Positions 27,983 to 36,438 of a DNA stretch of 64,000 bases are shown one piece after another (the first letter of the stretch is position 1; every line of letters starts with the position of its first letter). The notes under the pieces were generated by a model, which did not search any database, was not told the origin of the DNA, and was given only the letters and a program-made list of their open reading frames with translations. Source of the DNA: Mycetocola zhadangensis (GTDB lineage Bacteria; Actinomycetota; Actinomycetes; Actinomycetales; Microbacteriaceae); the NCBI RefSeq assembly GCF_003668565.1, contig NZ_RCWJ01000001.1, positions 248,001 through 312,000 of the forward strand, read 5' to 3'. Both the position numbers and the translations under genes were made by a program.

Positions 27983-30900
27983 GTGGATGTGTGGCGGCTA
28001 GACAAGAAACCAGAGACGCGCGATTCAGACATCGCTGACGTCGATACTTCGCTTGCGCGTTCAGTCACCAGTCCCACTGGTTTGAGCGTTGGCGACCCCA
28101 ATTACACGGTGGGCAACGTGGCTGACGAAACCCGAAAGCGGTGGCGCGAGCAACTCGCGACCGTCGGTGGACGGTCGCCTCTGCTGCACTTTGTGGATGA
28201 ACCACGCAACCGCATCGAGTTAAGTTCCACTCACCCGGGCGGTCTGCCGCAGTTCATCACCGGGCACTCGACCCTGCTGTCGAACCTCATTCGTGATGAG
28301 CTGGCGCTTCGCGGAGCCAAGGCTGCCGCAGACCAGATCACCGTCAAGGGTGTCGAATTGCGCACGGTACGCGGAATCGAGGCCGTGCACCTCGCGATCG
28401 GGTTGGCCCAGTGGCGTTACGGCGAGGAAGAGTTCTCGGCTCCGGTTCTGCTTCGCCCCGTCGCTATTCGCCGTTATGGTCGCGACTTTGAGCTGAAGCT
28501 CAAGGGCACTCCCTTCCTCAACCCTGAACTCGCACGCGCATTGCATGAGCAGTTCAAGATCACCCTCGACGCCGAGTCTTTTGAGGCACTCGCCGTAACC
28601 AACGGTGCGTTCAAGCCGCAGCCGGTCATCGACAGACTGCGCGGTCTGACCCAGCACCTCGAATGGTTCAGCGTCCAGCCGCGACTTGTCGTCTCCTCGT
28701 TCGCTGACATTGGCACATCGCTCGCCCGCGACGCTCGCGACCTCGATCACCCCGTTCTCAACGCCCTCGCAGGCAACCCCGGGGCTCGACGACTCGTCGA
28801 AGGACTTTTCAGCCCGGTGGATGCTGTCGGCCAGGACGACAGACCGCCGACAACAGACACGCTCCTGCTCGATGCGGACACCGAGCAGGAGAACGTCATC
28901 GCGCAGATCGCTGCGGGGCACTCCATAGTTGTCACCACACTTCCTGGCACAGGCGGAACACAAACCGTGGTCAACGCCATCGGCAGTCTTGTCTCCCAAC
29001 ACAAGCGCGTTCTCGTCGTGAGCGCTCGTCGATCGTCGCTTGATGGCATCCGTCACCGTTTTTCCAAGGTCGGGCTGCCCGGCTTCACCGTTTCGCCAGC
29101 GACGATTCGCCGCGACCTCATACAGGCCATCTCCCGCAACGAAAAGGCCGTCGCCCCTAAGGTCGCCGACGTTGACGACGCGCTCGTGCGACTGCGCAAG
29201 GTGTTGCTTGACTACCGCGGATCGCTCAGCCGTGTCGACAGCGGCCTCGGCGTCAGTGTCATTGACGCACTCCAGGCGCTGACGCGCCTCGGCAACCTGC
29301 AGGACCAGCCGACCACGACCGCGAGACTCGATTTGCCCTCGCTCGAGAAGCTCGCAGGCAACCGCGAAATCATCGCGCGCAAGCTGGCAACGGCTGCGGC
29401 GCTCGGTGAGTTCCAGTACGGTCCGGACGACTCGCCGTGGTACGGCGCACAGTTCGCCAGCACGAAGCAGGCCAAAGCGACGCACGACCTGGCGAAGAAG
29501 CTGCACCGCACAGAGCTGCCTCGCCTGCTTGAACGTGGATACGAGCTCATCGGCCAGACCCGGATGCGTGCTTTCGAGTCCATCGAAGAGCTCGGCATCT
29601 ACCTCCGTCTGCTGCTCGACATCCGTGAGACGCTCGACAAGTTCCAGCCGAGCGTGTTCGACCGCTCCCTTGGTGAACTCATCGCCGCGACGAGCGCACG
29701 CCGCGACGCGCCAAGCATGACCAGTGCGAACCGTCGGCGACTCAAGAAGCTCGCTCGCGAATACGTGCGCCCTGGCGTGCACGTCACAGACATCAACGCA
29801 GCCCTGCGTCGGATCCAGCAGCAGCGGACTCTCTGGCAGCGCTACGTCGCCGCAGGCGTGAACCCTGAGGTGCCGCTCGGCATCGCCGACGTTCAGGTTG
29901 CCTACCAGCGTGTCGTTGAAGACCTCGCGTCGCTCGACAAGCCGCTCAGCCGCACGGCCAAAGCGCAGTCGCTCGTCGGAATGCCCGTCAAGGAACTGGT
30001 CAGGCTGATGTCTGGTCTGGCTGCTGACTCGGCAGTTATGGAAAACCTTCAGGAGCGCACAACCCTCATCGCGGAACTCCGCGAAAAGGGACTGGCGCCC
30101 CTCATCACCGACCTGTCGGTACGCCACGTGCCCGAGGCACGCGTTGCCAACGAACTCGAACTCGCCTGGTGGCAGTCCGTGCTTGAGCACATGCTCACGA
30201 CAGACAAGGCGCTGCTTGGTGCAAACACGAGCGTGATCGATCGGCTCGAAGCAGACTTCCGCCTCGTCGACGAGGCTCACGCCTCGGCATCCGGCGCCCT
30301 CCTCGGCGCCCTTCTCGCAGAGAACTGGAAGATCGGTCTCGTCGACTTCCCAGACGAAGCGTCCGCGCTCAAGAAGCTGCTGCGCACCGAGAGTACGAGC
30401 CCAGCGAAACTTGAGAGCGCAGCGCCGCACCTGTCGCGCGTGCTGTCTCCGGTGTGGCTCACCTCCGCATACGAGGCGCACCTCATTCCTGAGAGCGTGC
30501 GATTCGACACGGTCTTCCTGGTTGATGCCGGAGCCACCACCCTGGCCGAGAATGCCGGCGCTATTCGACGCGCCCGCCAGGTCGTCGCGGTCGGTGACCC
30601 CGTCACCCAGAGCCCGACCCCGTTCACCGTTGCCATCGGAGCACCCGCTCCCGCGGCAGAAGCAGACGACGTCGATGCTCGCCACGCGGACTCCGCACTC
30701 GCAAGGCTCTCCGGCCTCCTGCCGACACTCACCCTCACGCGCAGCTACCGCGCCGGAGGAGAAGACCTCGCCGAACTGGTCAATCACCGGTTCTACGGTG
30801 GTGAGATCGAGTCGCTGCCCTGGGCCGGATCGTTCCTCGGCCACGGCAGCCTCACGCTCGACTATGTGCCGAACGGACACGGCATGCCCGACCCGGACAC

Positions 30901-31783
30901 CGGGGGAGTGGAAAGCGTCGACGCTGAGGTGGCTCGTGTGGTCAACCTCGTGCTCGAGCACGCGATCAACCGACCGCGCGAGTCGCTCATGGTTGTCACA
31001 GCGAGCGAGAAGCACGCCACCCGGGTTCACCAGGCCGTGATCTCCGCCTTCGCTATGCGCAGCGACCTCTCCGACTTCATCCTCAAGGAGCGCCCCGAGC
31101 CGTTCACGGTGCTCACCCTTGAGCAGTCTGTCGCCGAGAGTCGCGACCGTGTCATCTTCTCGCTCGGCTACGGCGTCACGCCGCACGGCCGGGTGCTGTC
31201 CAACTTCGGCGCACTAGCACGACCGGGCGGCGACCGCCTGCTCGCTGTCGGCATGACCCGCGCCCGCCGCTCCATGGTCATCGTTTCCTGCATCCGCCCC
31301 GAGGACATCGACACCGGCCGCATGCAGCACGGAATCGGCGCCCTCGCCGAGATCCTCAAACAGCCAGTCCAGCACGTTCCCGCTCCGCCGGCTACGGACG
31401 GCGCAGAACCAATGCTGATCGACCTGGCCGAACGTCTCTACCGGCACGGCTTGTCCGTCGAAGTGGGGTACCGGGGCAAACTCGCGCTCGTCGCGGCTCA
31501 CGAGGGCAAAGCGATCGCCGTCGAGTCAGACCCCGAGGTGAGCAGCGACTCGTTGCGCGAATCACTGCGGTTGCGCCCAGACGTTCTGCGCCGGCTCGGG
31601 TGGCACTACCTCCGCGTGCACAGCTTCGACCTGTTCAGCGACCCGGACGGAGTGGCTCGGAAGATCCTGACGATGTTGGGCGTGCCCGCTGTCGTCAGCG
31701 CGGAGGATTCCGACACAGCGAATGAAACGGATGCCATTTCCACCGGTATCGAGGAACCGGTCGATCCCAGCACCCGCGCGTAA
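27983..31783 (+). CDS. Large SF1-helicase-like protein with altered Walker A and B motifs
   Basis: 1266 residues, GTG start (a second GTG is 6 nt on). After a 300-residue N-terminal domain comes the Walker A equivalent TLPGTGGTQTVVN, in which the invariant Lys is Gly325. The Walker B position reads VFLVDAGAT (30507-30540) instead of a DEAx motif, and a long helical insertion (residues ~350-790) lies between them. A motif IV-VI-like C-terminal RecA domain remains: LTRSYRAGGEDLAELVN, VLTLEQSVAESRDRVI and GMTRARRSMVIV. A DUF559/Vsr-like endonuclease-like tail (LSVEVGYRGKLALVA ... LRRLGWHYLRVHSFDLF) ends the chain. It resembles DUF4011/Upf1-like SF1 proteins but is probably not a normal ATPase. 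Role unknown. Confidence 0.8.
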   Translation: MDVWRLDKKPETRDSDIADVDTSLARSVTSPTGLSVGDPNYTVGNVADETRKRWREQLATVGGRSPLLHFVDEPRNRIELSSTHPGGLPQFITGHSTLLSNLIRDELALRGAKAAADQITVKGVELRTVRGIEAVHLAIGLAQWRYGEEEFSAPVLLRPVAIRRYGRDFELKLKGTPFLNPELARALHEQFKITLDAESFEALAVTNGAFKPQPVIDRLRGLTQHLEWFSVQPRLVVSSFADIGTSLARDARDLDHPVLNALAGNPGARRLVEGLFSPVDAVGQDDRPPTTDTLLLDADTEQENVIAQIAAGHSIVVTTLPGTGGTQTVVNAIGSLVSQHKRVLVVSARRSSLDGIRHRFSKVGLPGFTVSPATIRRDLIQAISRNEKAVAPKVADVDDALVRLRKVLLDYRGSLSRVDSGLGVSVIDALQALTRLGNLQDQPTTTARLDLPSLEKLAGNREIIARKLATAAALGEFQYGPDDSPWYGAQFASTKQAKATHDLAKKLHRTELPRLLERGYELIGQTRMRAFESIEELGIYLRLLLDIRETLDKFQPSVFDRSLGELIAATSARRDAPSMTSANRRRLKKLAREYVRPGVHVTDINAALRRIQQQRTLWQRYVAAGVNPEVPLGIADVQVAYQRVVEDLASLDKPLSRTAKAQSLVGMPVKELVRLMSGLAADSAVMENLQERTTLIAELREKGLAPLITDLSVRHVPEARVANELELAWWQSVLEHMLTTDKALLGANTSVIDRLEADFRLVDEAHASASGALLGALLAENWKIGLVDFPDEASALKKLLRTESTSPAKLESAAPHLSRVLSPVWLTSAYEAHLIPESVRFDTVFLVDAGATTLAENAGAIRRARQVVAVGDPVTQSPTPFTVAIGAPAPAAEADDVDARHADSALARLSGLLPTLTLTRSYRAGGEDLAELVNHRFYGGEIESLPWAGSFLGHGSLTLDYVPNGHGMPDPDTGGVESVDAEVARVVNLVLEHAINRPRESLMVVTASEKHATRVHQAVISAFAMRSDLSDFILKERPEPFTVLTLEQSVAESRDRVIFSLGYGVTPHGRVLSNFGALARPGGDRLLAVGMTRARRSMVIVSCIRPEDIDTGRMQHGIGALAEILKQPVQHVPAPPATDGAEPMLIDLAERLYRHGLSVEVGYRGKLALVAAHEGKAIAVESDPEVSSDSLRESLRLRPDVLRRLGWHYLRVHSFDLFSDPDGVARKILTMLGVPAVVSAEDSDTANETDAISTGIEEPVDPSTRA

Positions 31784-31786
31784 ACT
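31781..31786 (+). promoter_or_regulatory. Leaderless -10 box inside the end of the helicase-like gene
   Basis: TAAACT, whose first three bases are the stop codon of the preceding gene, lies 6 nt (GATCCA) before the GTG of the next gene. Confidence 0.6.
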
Positions 31787-31792
31787 GATCCA

Positions 31793-32068
31793 GTGGTGAA
31801 TAACGCGTTACCCGACGGCGCAGAGCCTGAGGAATCCGGTTCCGGCCGAAGACCCGACGCTCAGCGGGTGAGGCGTGTGCCCGGATCACGCCGAGCGGTC
31901 CTGACCCCAGTGCCAGGAACCGACCCGACACCGCAGGCTCGCCGCGAACCGATCCTGGCTGCGGAAGACAACGAGCAATCCTGGGGCGGTCGACCGGCTA
32001 CCCCACAGAAATCCGTCGGCGCTAACGACGCGCAGCTGCTGGCGGATGTTCCGCCCCACTGGGGCTGA
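31793..32068 (+). CDS. Small conserved-looking protein with PPHWG C-terminus
   Basis: 91 residues, GTG start at 31793 (a second GTG follows at once). The protein is charged, Pro-rich and probably disordered, ending in NDAQLLADVPPHWG, a terminal pattern I recall in small actinobacterial proteins encoded after this helicase-like family. No Shine-Dalgarno is seen, and the TAAACT box supports a leaderless start. Function unknown. Confidence 0.7.
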   Translation: MVNNALPDGAEPEESGSGRRPDAQRVRRVPGSRRAVLTPVPGTDPTPQARREPILAAEDNEQSWGGRPATPQKSVGANDAQLLADVPPHWG

Positions 32069-32088
32069 AAACGCGCACTTAACCACAA

Positions 32089-32120
32089 CGGCCGCATCCC
32101 ACTGAAGTGGAACGCGGCCG
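32089..32120. terminator. Hairpin between the PPHWG protein and mscL
   Basis: CGGCCGC..CCAC pairs with GTGG..GCGGCCG around a TGAA loop, between two converging stops. Confidence 0.7.
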
Positions 32121-32134
32121 ACGTGCGACGCGGG

Positions 32135-32539
32135 TTATTGCTTAAGGCTGTTTCTCGCCAGCAGGTCGCGGATCTCGGTGAGCACATCGATCTCGGTGAC
32201 CGGAGCCTCCTCCTCGACGATGCCTGCCTTGCGCTTCGCCTCTGCGTGCTTCTTCATCGTGTTGATAGGAAGGACGAAGACGAAGTAGACGACAGCGGCG
32301 ACGATGAGGAACGTGATGACCGCCCCGAGCACGGCCCCGAGCTTGATCTCAGCGTCACCGACCGGAATGTCGAGAGCATTCTTGAGGTCGTCCGCCTGGA
32401 ACAACGCTCCGATCAACGGGTTGAAGACGTTCTCCACGATCGAGTTCACGACAGCGGTGAACGCGGCGCCAACGACCACCGCGACGGCAAGGTCGATGAC
32501 GTTGCCCCGCATGATGAAGTCTTTGAATCCCTTGAGCAT
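32135..32539 (-). CDS. mscL: Large-conductance mechanosensitive channel
   Basis: 134 residues, family length. The N-terminal helix (MLKGFKDFIMRGNVIDLAVAVVVGAAF) and TM1 are classic MscL, with TM2 at about 68-94 (ITFLIVAAVVYFVFVLPINTM) and a C-terminal helix (TEIDVLTEIRDLLA). It releases osmolytes on hypo-osmotic shock. AAGGGGGAACC precedes the ATG. It is last in the fcl-fmdB-mscL unit. Confidence 0.96.
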   Translation of the reverse strand: MLKGFKDFIMRGNVIDLAVAVVVGAAFTAVVNSIVENVFNPLIGALFQADDLKNALDIPVGDAEIKLGAVLGAVITFLIVAAVVYFVFVLPINTMKKHAEAKRKAGIVEEEAPVTEIDVLTEIRDLLARNSLKQ

Positions 32540-32554
32540 ATGGTTCCCCCTTGC

Positions 32555-32890
32555 CTATGACGCAGCGGCGCCGGTCGACGTGGCCGTCGACGTGCTGGAT
32601 GATGACGATGATGACGATGACGATGACGATGATGATGATGATGGCGTCGAGGCCGTTTTGTCGCCGGATGGCTTCGAGTCCTTCTTCGTCGAAGCTGAAG
32701 AGGAGTTCGCTGCGGCGCGAGAGTCGTTGCGGTAGAACCCTGAGCCGTTGAACGAAACGCCAACGGCGCTATACAGCTTGCGGAGTTTGCCGCTGCATTC
32801 GGGGCACTCGGTAAGCGAGTCGTCGGTGAACGACTGCTGGATATCGAAAGCTGTCGCGCAGATAGTGCATTTGTATGAGTACGTGGGCAT
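32555..32890 (-). CDS. FmdB-family zinc-ribbon protein with poly-Ser tail
   Basis: 111 residues. The zinc ribbon MPTYSYKCTICATAFDI ... LTECPECSGKL has two CxxC pairs (C8/C11 and C30/C33 region), as in FmdB/CxxC_CXXC_SSSS proteins. Residues ~84-101 are an uninterrupted Ser run encoded by a GAY-like trinucleotide repeat. Function is unknown, perhaps regulatory. AGGAATTTTGG precedes the ATG. It sits 15 nt upstream of mscL. Confidence 0.88.
   Translation of the reverse strand: MPTYSYKCTICATAFDIQQSFTDDSLTECPECSGKLRKLYSAVGVSFNGSGFYRNDSRAAANSSSASTKKDSKPSGDKTASTPSSSSSSSSSSSSSSSSTSTATSTGAAAS
32598..32645. repeat. (GAY)n trinucleotide repeat coding for poly-Ser on the minus strand
   Basis: Sixteen-odd GAT/GAC units on the plus strand read as TCA/TCG Ser codons in the minus-strand fmdB-like gene. 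It resembles the Asp-coding array at 22064-22330 in another strand and frame. Confidence 0.8.
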
Positions 32891-32944
32891 CCAAAATTCC
32901 TGAAGTGTTGGCGGCGTTACCGCCTGGGGTGTCGAGTTGAGGAG

Positions 32945-33523
32945 TTAAAACTCGAGGATCTGAGACGGGGTGACGACACCGTTCACCCGTTGGTCATGCT
33001 TTTCGTGCGGCACGTCTGGCTGAACCTCGGTGTCGAAGACTATGGCGTAAACCGGAGGGCATTTCTCCATCGATCCGAGGGTCTTATCGAAGAACCCACG
33101 GCCCCATCCCATGCGCATTCCATCGGGGCTGACGGCCGCTGCCGGAACGAGGATCAGATCCACCTCGTTGATGGCGATCGGTCCGAGCGGCTCACCGACG
33201 GGCTCGGGCATTCCAAAGAGCCCTTCGACCTCGGAGCCGGATTCTCCGACTGTCCAGTCAAGCAGGCCGTCTTCCCGACTAATCGGAAAGAGAACACGGA
33301 TGTTCTCGGCCAGCGCCCAGTTCACAAACGGCCGTGTGTTCGGTTCGTTCGGAGACGAAAGGTAGCAGGCGACGCTCGATGCGCTCAGGCCGGTCACGAG
33401 GGCGACCAGGTTGTTCGTGATGCCGATCGTCGCTTTTTCGCGTTCCGAGGCGGTCAGGTTCTGGCGCCGCTCGCGCAGCTCGGCTCGGAGCGCGCGTTTT
33501 TGATGGTCCACCTGGCTGGGCAT
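32945..33523 (-). CDS. 5-formyltetrahydrofolate cyclo-ligase
   Basis: 192 residues. KRALRAELRERRQNL carries the basic N-terminal substrate-binding segment, and the conserved MRMGWGRGFFDKTL near the C-terminus is the ATP/phosphate-binding signature (G-W-G-x-G-F-F-D). It converts 5-formyl-THF to 5,10-methenyl-THF with ATP. A TACAAT -10 box lies 6 nt before the ATG, so transcription is probably leaderless and divergent from galU. It leads the unit with fmdB and mscL. Confidence 0.93.
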   Translation of the reverse strand: MPSQVDHQKRALRAELRERRQNLTASEREKATIGITNNLVALVTGLSASSVACYLSSPNEPNTRPFVNWALAENIRVLFPISREDGLLDWTVGESGSEVEGLFGMPEPVGEPLGPIAINEVDLILVPAAAVSPDGMRMGWGRGFFDKTLGSMEKCPPVYAIVFDTEVQPDVPHEKHDQRVNGVVTPSQILEF

Positions 33524-33529
33524 GACCCC

Positions 33530-33535
33530 ATTGTA
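33530..33535 (-). promoter_or_regulatory. Leaderless -10 box of the cyclo-ligase gene
   Basis: TACAAT on the minus strand with a 6-nt spacer (GGGGTC) to the ATG. Confidence 0.7.
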
Positions 33536-33627
33536 AGCGGGCGTTGCGCGAAGGCCGACATTGCGCGCTTTTGAGGATCGTCGAGCTGAGGGCGATGTCG
33601 CACCACCCGCTCGGCGTGCCCTCCCGC

Positions 33628-33633
33628 TACGCT
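33628..33633 (+). promoter_or_regulatory. Leaderless -10 box of galU
   Basis: TACGCT with a 6-nt spacer (GGATCC) to the galU ATG at 33640; no Shine-Dalgarno sequence is present. Confidence 0.65.
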
Positions 33634-33639
33634 GGATCC

Positions 33640-34533
33640 ATGTCTCAGCCCGTACGCAAAGTCGTTATTCCCGCCGCAGGTCTTGGTACCCGGTTCCTCC
33701 CGGCGACAAAGGCACTTCCAAAAGAGATGCTTCCCGTCGTCGACAAGCCGGCAATCCAGTACGTCGTCGAAGAGGCCGTGAGCGCCGGACTCAACGATGT
33801 TTTGATGATCATCGGGCGAAACAAGAACGCCCTGGCCAACCACTTCGACCGGGTGACCGAGCTTGAGCTCGCGCTTGAGGAGAAGGGCGACGAGAACCGG
33901 CTTCACCGGGTGGTTGAGTCGAGCGAACTTGCTGACATCCACTTCCTGCGCCAGGGCGACCCCAAGGGACTCGGCCACGCTGTGCTTCGCGCGCGCCGCC
34001 ACGTGGGCAACGAACCGTTCGCCGTTCTGCTCGGTGACGACCTGATCGACGCCCGCGACCCGCTCCTGACGACCATGATCCAGGAGCAGGAGAGCCGCCA
34101 GGCCACGATCATCGCCCTGATGGAGGTCGACCCCGCGACCATCTCGATGTACGGCTGCGCGGCCGTCGAGGCCACAGACAACCCCGACGTCGTCAAGGTC
34201 ACCGACCTGGTCGAAAAGCCAGCCCCCGAAGACGCTCCGTCGAACCTCGCCATCATCGGCCGATACGTCCTCCGCCCGGAAATCTTTGACGTCCTGGAGA
34301 AGACAGAGCCAGGCAAGGGCGGCGAAATTCAGTTGACGGATGCCATGCAGGTGCTGGCAGCGGACGACACGATCGCAGGCGGCGTGTACGGAGTTGTCTT
34401 CCGTGGTCGTCGCTACGACACGGGTGACCGCCTCGACTACATCAAGGCCATCATCCAGCTCGCGTCAGACCGTGAGGACCTGGGACTCGAGCTCAAGCCG
34501 TGGATCAAGGAATTCGCCGCAAAGCTCGACTAG
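33640..34533 (+). CDS. galU: UTP-glucose-1-phosphate uridylyltransferase
   Basis: 297 residues. The nucleotidyltransferase signature AAGLGTRFLPATKALPKEML, the UTP/sugar-phosphate site VDKPAIQYVVEEA and the metal-binding VLLGDDLI are intact, with GRRYDTGDRLDYIKA near the end. It makes UDP-glucose for envelope polysaccharides and glycolipids. ATG at 33640 is chosen because the -10 box lies 6 nt upstream and homologous sequence begins at SQPVRKVVIPAAG. It starts the cluster with the GNAT and sepX genes. Confidence 0.95.
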   Translation: MSQPVRKVVIPAAGLGTRFLPATKALPKEMLPVVDKPAIQYVVEEAVSAGLNDVLMIIGRNKNALANHFDRVTELELALEEKGDENRLHRVVESSELADIHFLRQGDPKGLGHAVLRARRHVGNEPFAVLLGDDLIDARDPLLTTMIQEQESRQATIIALMEVDPATISMYGCAAVEATDNPDVVKVTDLVEKPAPEDAPSNLAIIGRYVLRPEIFDVLEKTEPGKGGEIQLTDAMQVLAADDTIAGGVYGVVFRGRRYDTGDRLDYIKAIIQLASDREDLGLELKPWIKEFAAKLD

Positions 34534-34564
34534 GCTCGCCGCAATTCATCGAGAGGAAATCGCG

Positions 34565-35230
34565 GTGGCTTTACCCATGCCCGTGCTGACGGACGGTCAC
34601 ATCACCGTCCGCCAGGTTCGACTGCGCGACGCACGAGCAATGGAACGGGAACTGCTCGCGAACCGGAACTGGTTGCGGCCATGGGAAGCGACGAGTCCAT
34701 ACGCTCCCCGGTCTTTCGACATGCGTGCAAGCATCCGTTCTCTGCTGTCTAATGCGCGCTCGGGCGGGGGGCTTCCTCTCGTCATGGAATACGACGGCGA
34801 ATTGGCCGGCCAACTGAACGTGTCCGGGATCACCTACGGCTCGCTGTCGTCAGCGACCCTGGGCTACTGGGTGTCTGAGCGATTCGCTGGGAAAGGTGTG
34901 ACACCGACGTCCGTCGCGCTCGCCACCGACCACTGTTTCTCCCAGCTCGGGCTGCACCGGATGGAGATCTGCATCCGGCCCGAAAACGGGCCGAGCCTGC
35001 GCGTGGTGGAGAAACTCGGTTTTCGTTACGAGGGCCTTCGACGCCGGTACATCCACATCAACGGCGACTGGCGGGATCACTTTTGTTTTGCGCTGGTGCG
35101 CGAGGAAGTGCCCGATGGTGTGCTGCGGCGCTGGAAGAACGGCCGGGTCCCGGCGGGAGTCGCCTCGATCCCCGACGCAGACCGGCGAGCGTCCGAACTG
35201 CCGCTTGTGCCTCCTCCTGCGCTGTTTTAA
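34565..35230 (+). CDS. GNAT-family N-acetyltransferase, RimJ type
   Basis: 221 residues, GTG start at 34565 behind GAGAGGAAATC. LGYWVSERFAGKGVTPTSVALATDHCF is the acetyl-CoA binding motif A of the RimJ/RimL branch, and IRPENGPSLRVVEKLGFRYEGLRRRY is the typical motif B. Members acetylate protein N-termini. The order galU-rimJ-sepX matches other actinobacteria (for example Rv0993-Rv0995-Rv0996), except that the glp (moeA1-like) gene usually between galU and rimJ is missing here. Confidence 0.9.
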   Translation: MALPMPVLTDGHITVRQVRLRDARAMERELLANRNWLRPWEATSPYAPRSFDMRASIRSLLSNARSGGGLPLVMEYDGELAGQLNVSGITYGSLSSATLGYWVSERFAGKGVTPTSVALATDHCFSQLGLHRMEICIRPENGPSLRVVEKLGFRYEGLRRRYIHINGDWRDHFCFALVREEVPDGVLRRWKNGRVPAGVASIPDADRRASELPLVPPPALF

Positions 35231-35295
35231 ACCTTCAACCTCAACTTTCGGGTGACACACCCCCCGCAATGCGGCGTGTCATGCCGACAAACTCG

Positions 35296-35301
35296 TACCG
35301 T
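35296..35301 (+). promoter_or_regulatory. Leaderless -10 box of sepX
   Basis: TACCGT with a 6-nt spacer (TGAGCC) to the ATG at 35308, and no Shine-Dalgarno. Confidence 0.65.
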
Positions 35302-35307
35302 TGAGCC

Positions 35308-36267
35308 ATGGCTGGCAGCGGACTCTTGAGTGGTGGGATCGTCTTTGCGATCGCCGCCGCGCTCTGGATCATCTATCTCATGCCGACCTGGCTGCGCAGG
35401 AACGAGTTCCTCGCCACTGAACGCAACGCGGTGCGACTCCAGCAGACGCTCCGAATCCTTGCCGAGACCGCTGAAGCGCCGCGCGAGGTGCACGTCGAAA
35501 CGACGGCCCGCAGCGTTGCGGAACAGCAGAAGATTCTCAAGAAGTACGAGGCCGAAGCCCTGGAGCGCGCCCGGGTCGAAGCGCTCGCGCTCGTTGAAGC
35601 GCAGAAACGCGCCGAGAAGGCCCGCCAGACCGAGGAGGTGCGCCGAGCCACGATCGCCCGTGAAGCGCGTCTCAAGATTCAGCGCGCACGTCGTCGTGCC
35701 CGGTTGGCCACCACCCTTGTCCTCACCGCCTCTCTCGTGGCCTCGGCGTTCGGCGGATGGCTGCTCGCCACTGGCGGTTCCGCGGTGCTTCTCGCGATCG
35801 GTGCCAGCACCGCGACCCTGAGTGGCGCGCTGCTCGTGCGGATGGCACGGGTCACCGGACGCACCGGGGTTGCCGCTCCGGCAGCGCAGGCCGCGCCGGT
35901 GTCGCAGGTGTTCGAGCCTGTCGCGTTCGATGAGGTCACGCAGGTTGAGACGACCTGGACTCCGACTCCACTGCCGAAGCCCCTTCACCTGTCGCAGGGC
36001 TCAGCGGCCGCGGGCACCATCGCCCAGGCGGACGCACACGCCGCTCTTCGCCGGGCCGCTCTCGCTCAGGTCATGGCAGAGCGTGCTGCACAGCTCGAAC
36101 CGCAGCTGCCGACAATTGCGCCCATAGCTCCAGCCGCGCAGGAGCCGTCCCCGCGTCGCACCGCTCAGGAAACCAGCCGGTTCGCCGGAATGGGTGTTGT
36201 CGACGAGGCGGAGATCGCTCCGGCAAACCTGTCGTCGCTGCTGCAGCGCCGCCGCGCAGCTGGTTGA
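35308..36267 (+). CDS. sepX: SepX/GlpR divisome-associated membrane protein
   Basis: 319 residues. N-terminal transmembrane helix 8-27 with LMPTWLRRNEF, the hallmark of SepX/GlpR; a charged coiled-coil (residues 45-125); two helices near 132-180; and a long Ala/Pro/Gln-rich cytoplasmic tail ending in FAGMGVVDEAEIAP ... LQRRRAAG. In Streptomyces SepX stabilises FtsZ rings, and in Corynebacterium GlpR binds Glp and links divisome and elongasome. Identity rests on the N-terminal motif, topology and position after galU-rimJ. Confidence 0.82.
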   Translation: MAGSGLLSGGIVFAIAAALWIIYLMPTWLRRNEFLATERNAVRLQQTLRILAETAEAPREVHVETTARSVAEQQKILKKYEAEALERARVEALALVEAQKRAEKARQTEEVRRATIAREARLKIQRARRRARLATTLVLTASLVASAFGGWLLATGGSAVLLAIGASTATLSGALLVRMARVTGRTGVAAPAAQAAPVSQVFEPVAFDEVTQVETTWTPTPLPKPLHLSQGSAAAGTIAQADAHAALRRAALAQVMAERAAQLEPQLPTIAPIAPAAQEPSPRRTAQETSRFAGMGVVDEAEIAPANLSSLLQRRRAAG

Positions 36268-36308
36268 TGCGCTCGAGCGCCTCCCGGCGTGATAATCTTT
36301 TTCCATCA

Positions 36309-36381
36309 GGGCCTATGGCGCAGTTGGTAGCGCGCCTCGTTCGCATCGAGGAGGTCAGGAGTTCGAATCTCCTTAGGTCCA
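36309..36381 (+). tRNA. tRNA-Ala (anticodon CGC)
   Basis: 73 nt: acceptor GGGCCTA pairs with TAGGTCC (one G-U), anticodon stem CCTCG/CGAGG encloses TTCGCAT with anticodon CGC, T arm CAGGAG-TTCGAAT-CTCCTT. It reads GCG codons. CCA is not encoded. Confidence 0.95.
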
Positions 36382-36438
36382 CACCATCCCTGTTCCCCGC
36401 TCGAGGCCCTCGTGCCTTCCCGCCCGGAGGATAATCCC

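Noticed and set aside
28220..31186. A 988-codon open frame antisense to the helicase-like gene
   Set aside because: A long antisense frame is expected from the high third-position GC of the sense gene; no protein-like motif was seen.
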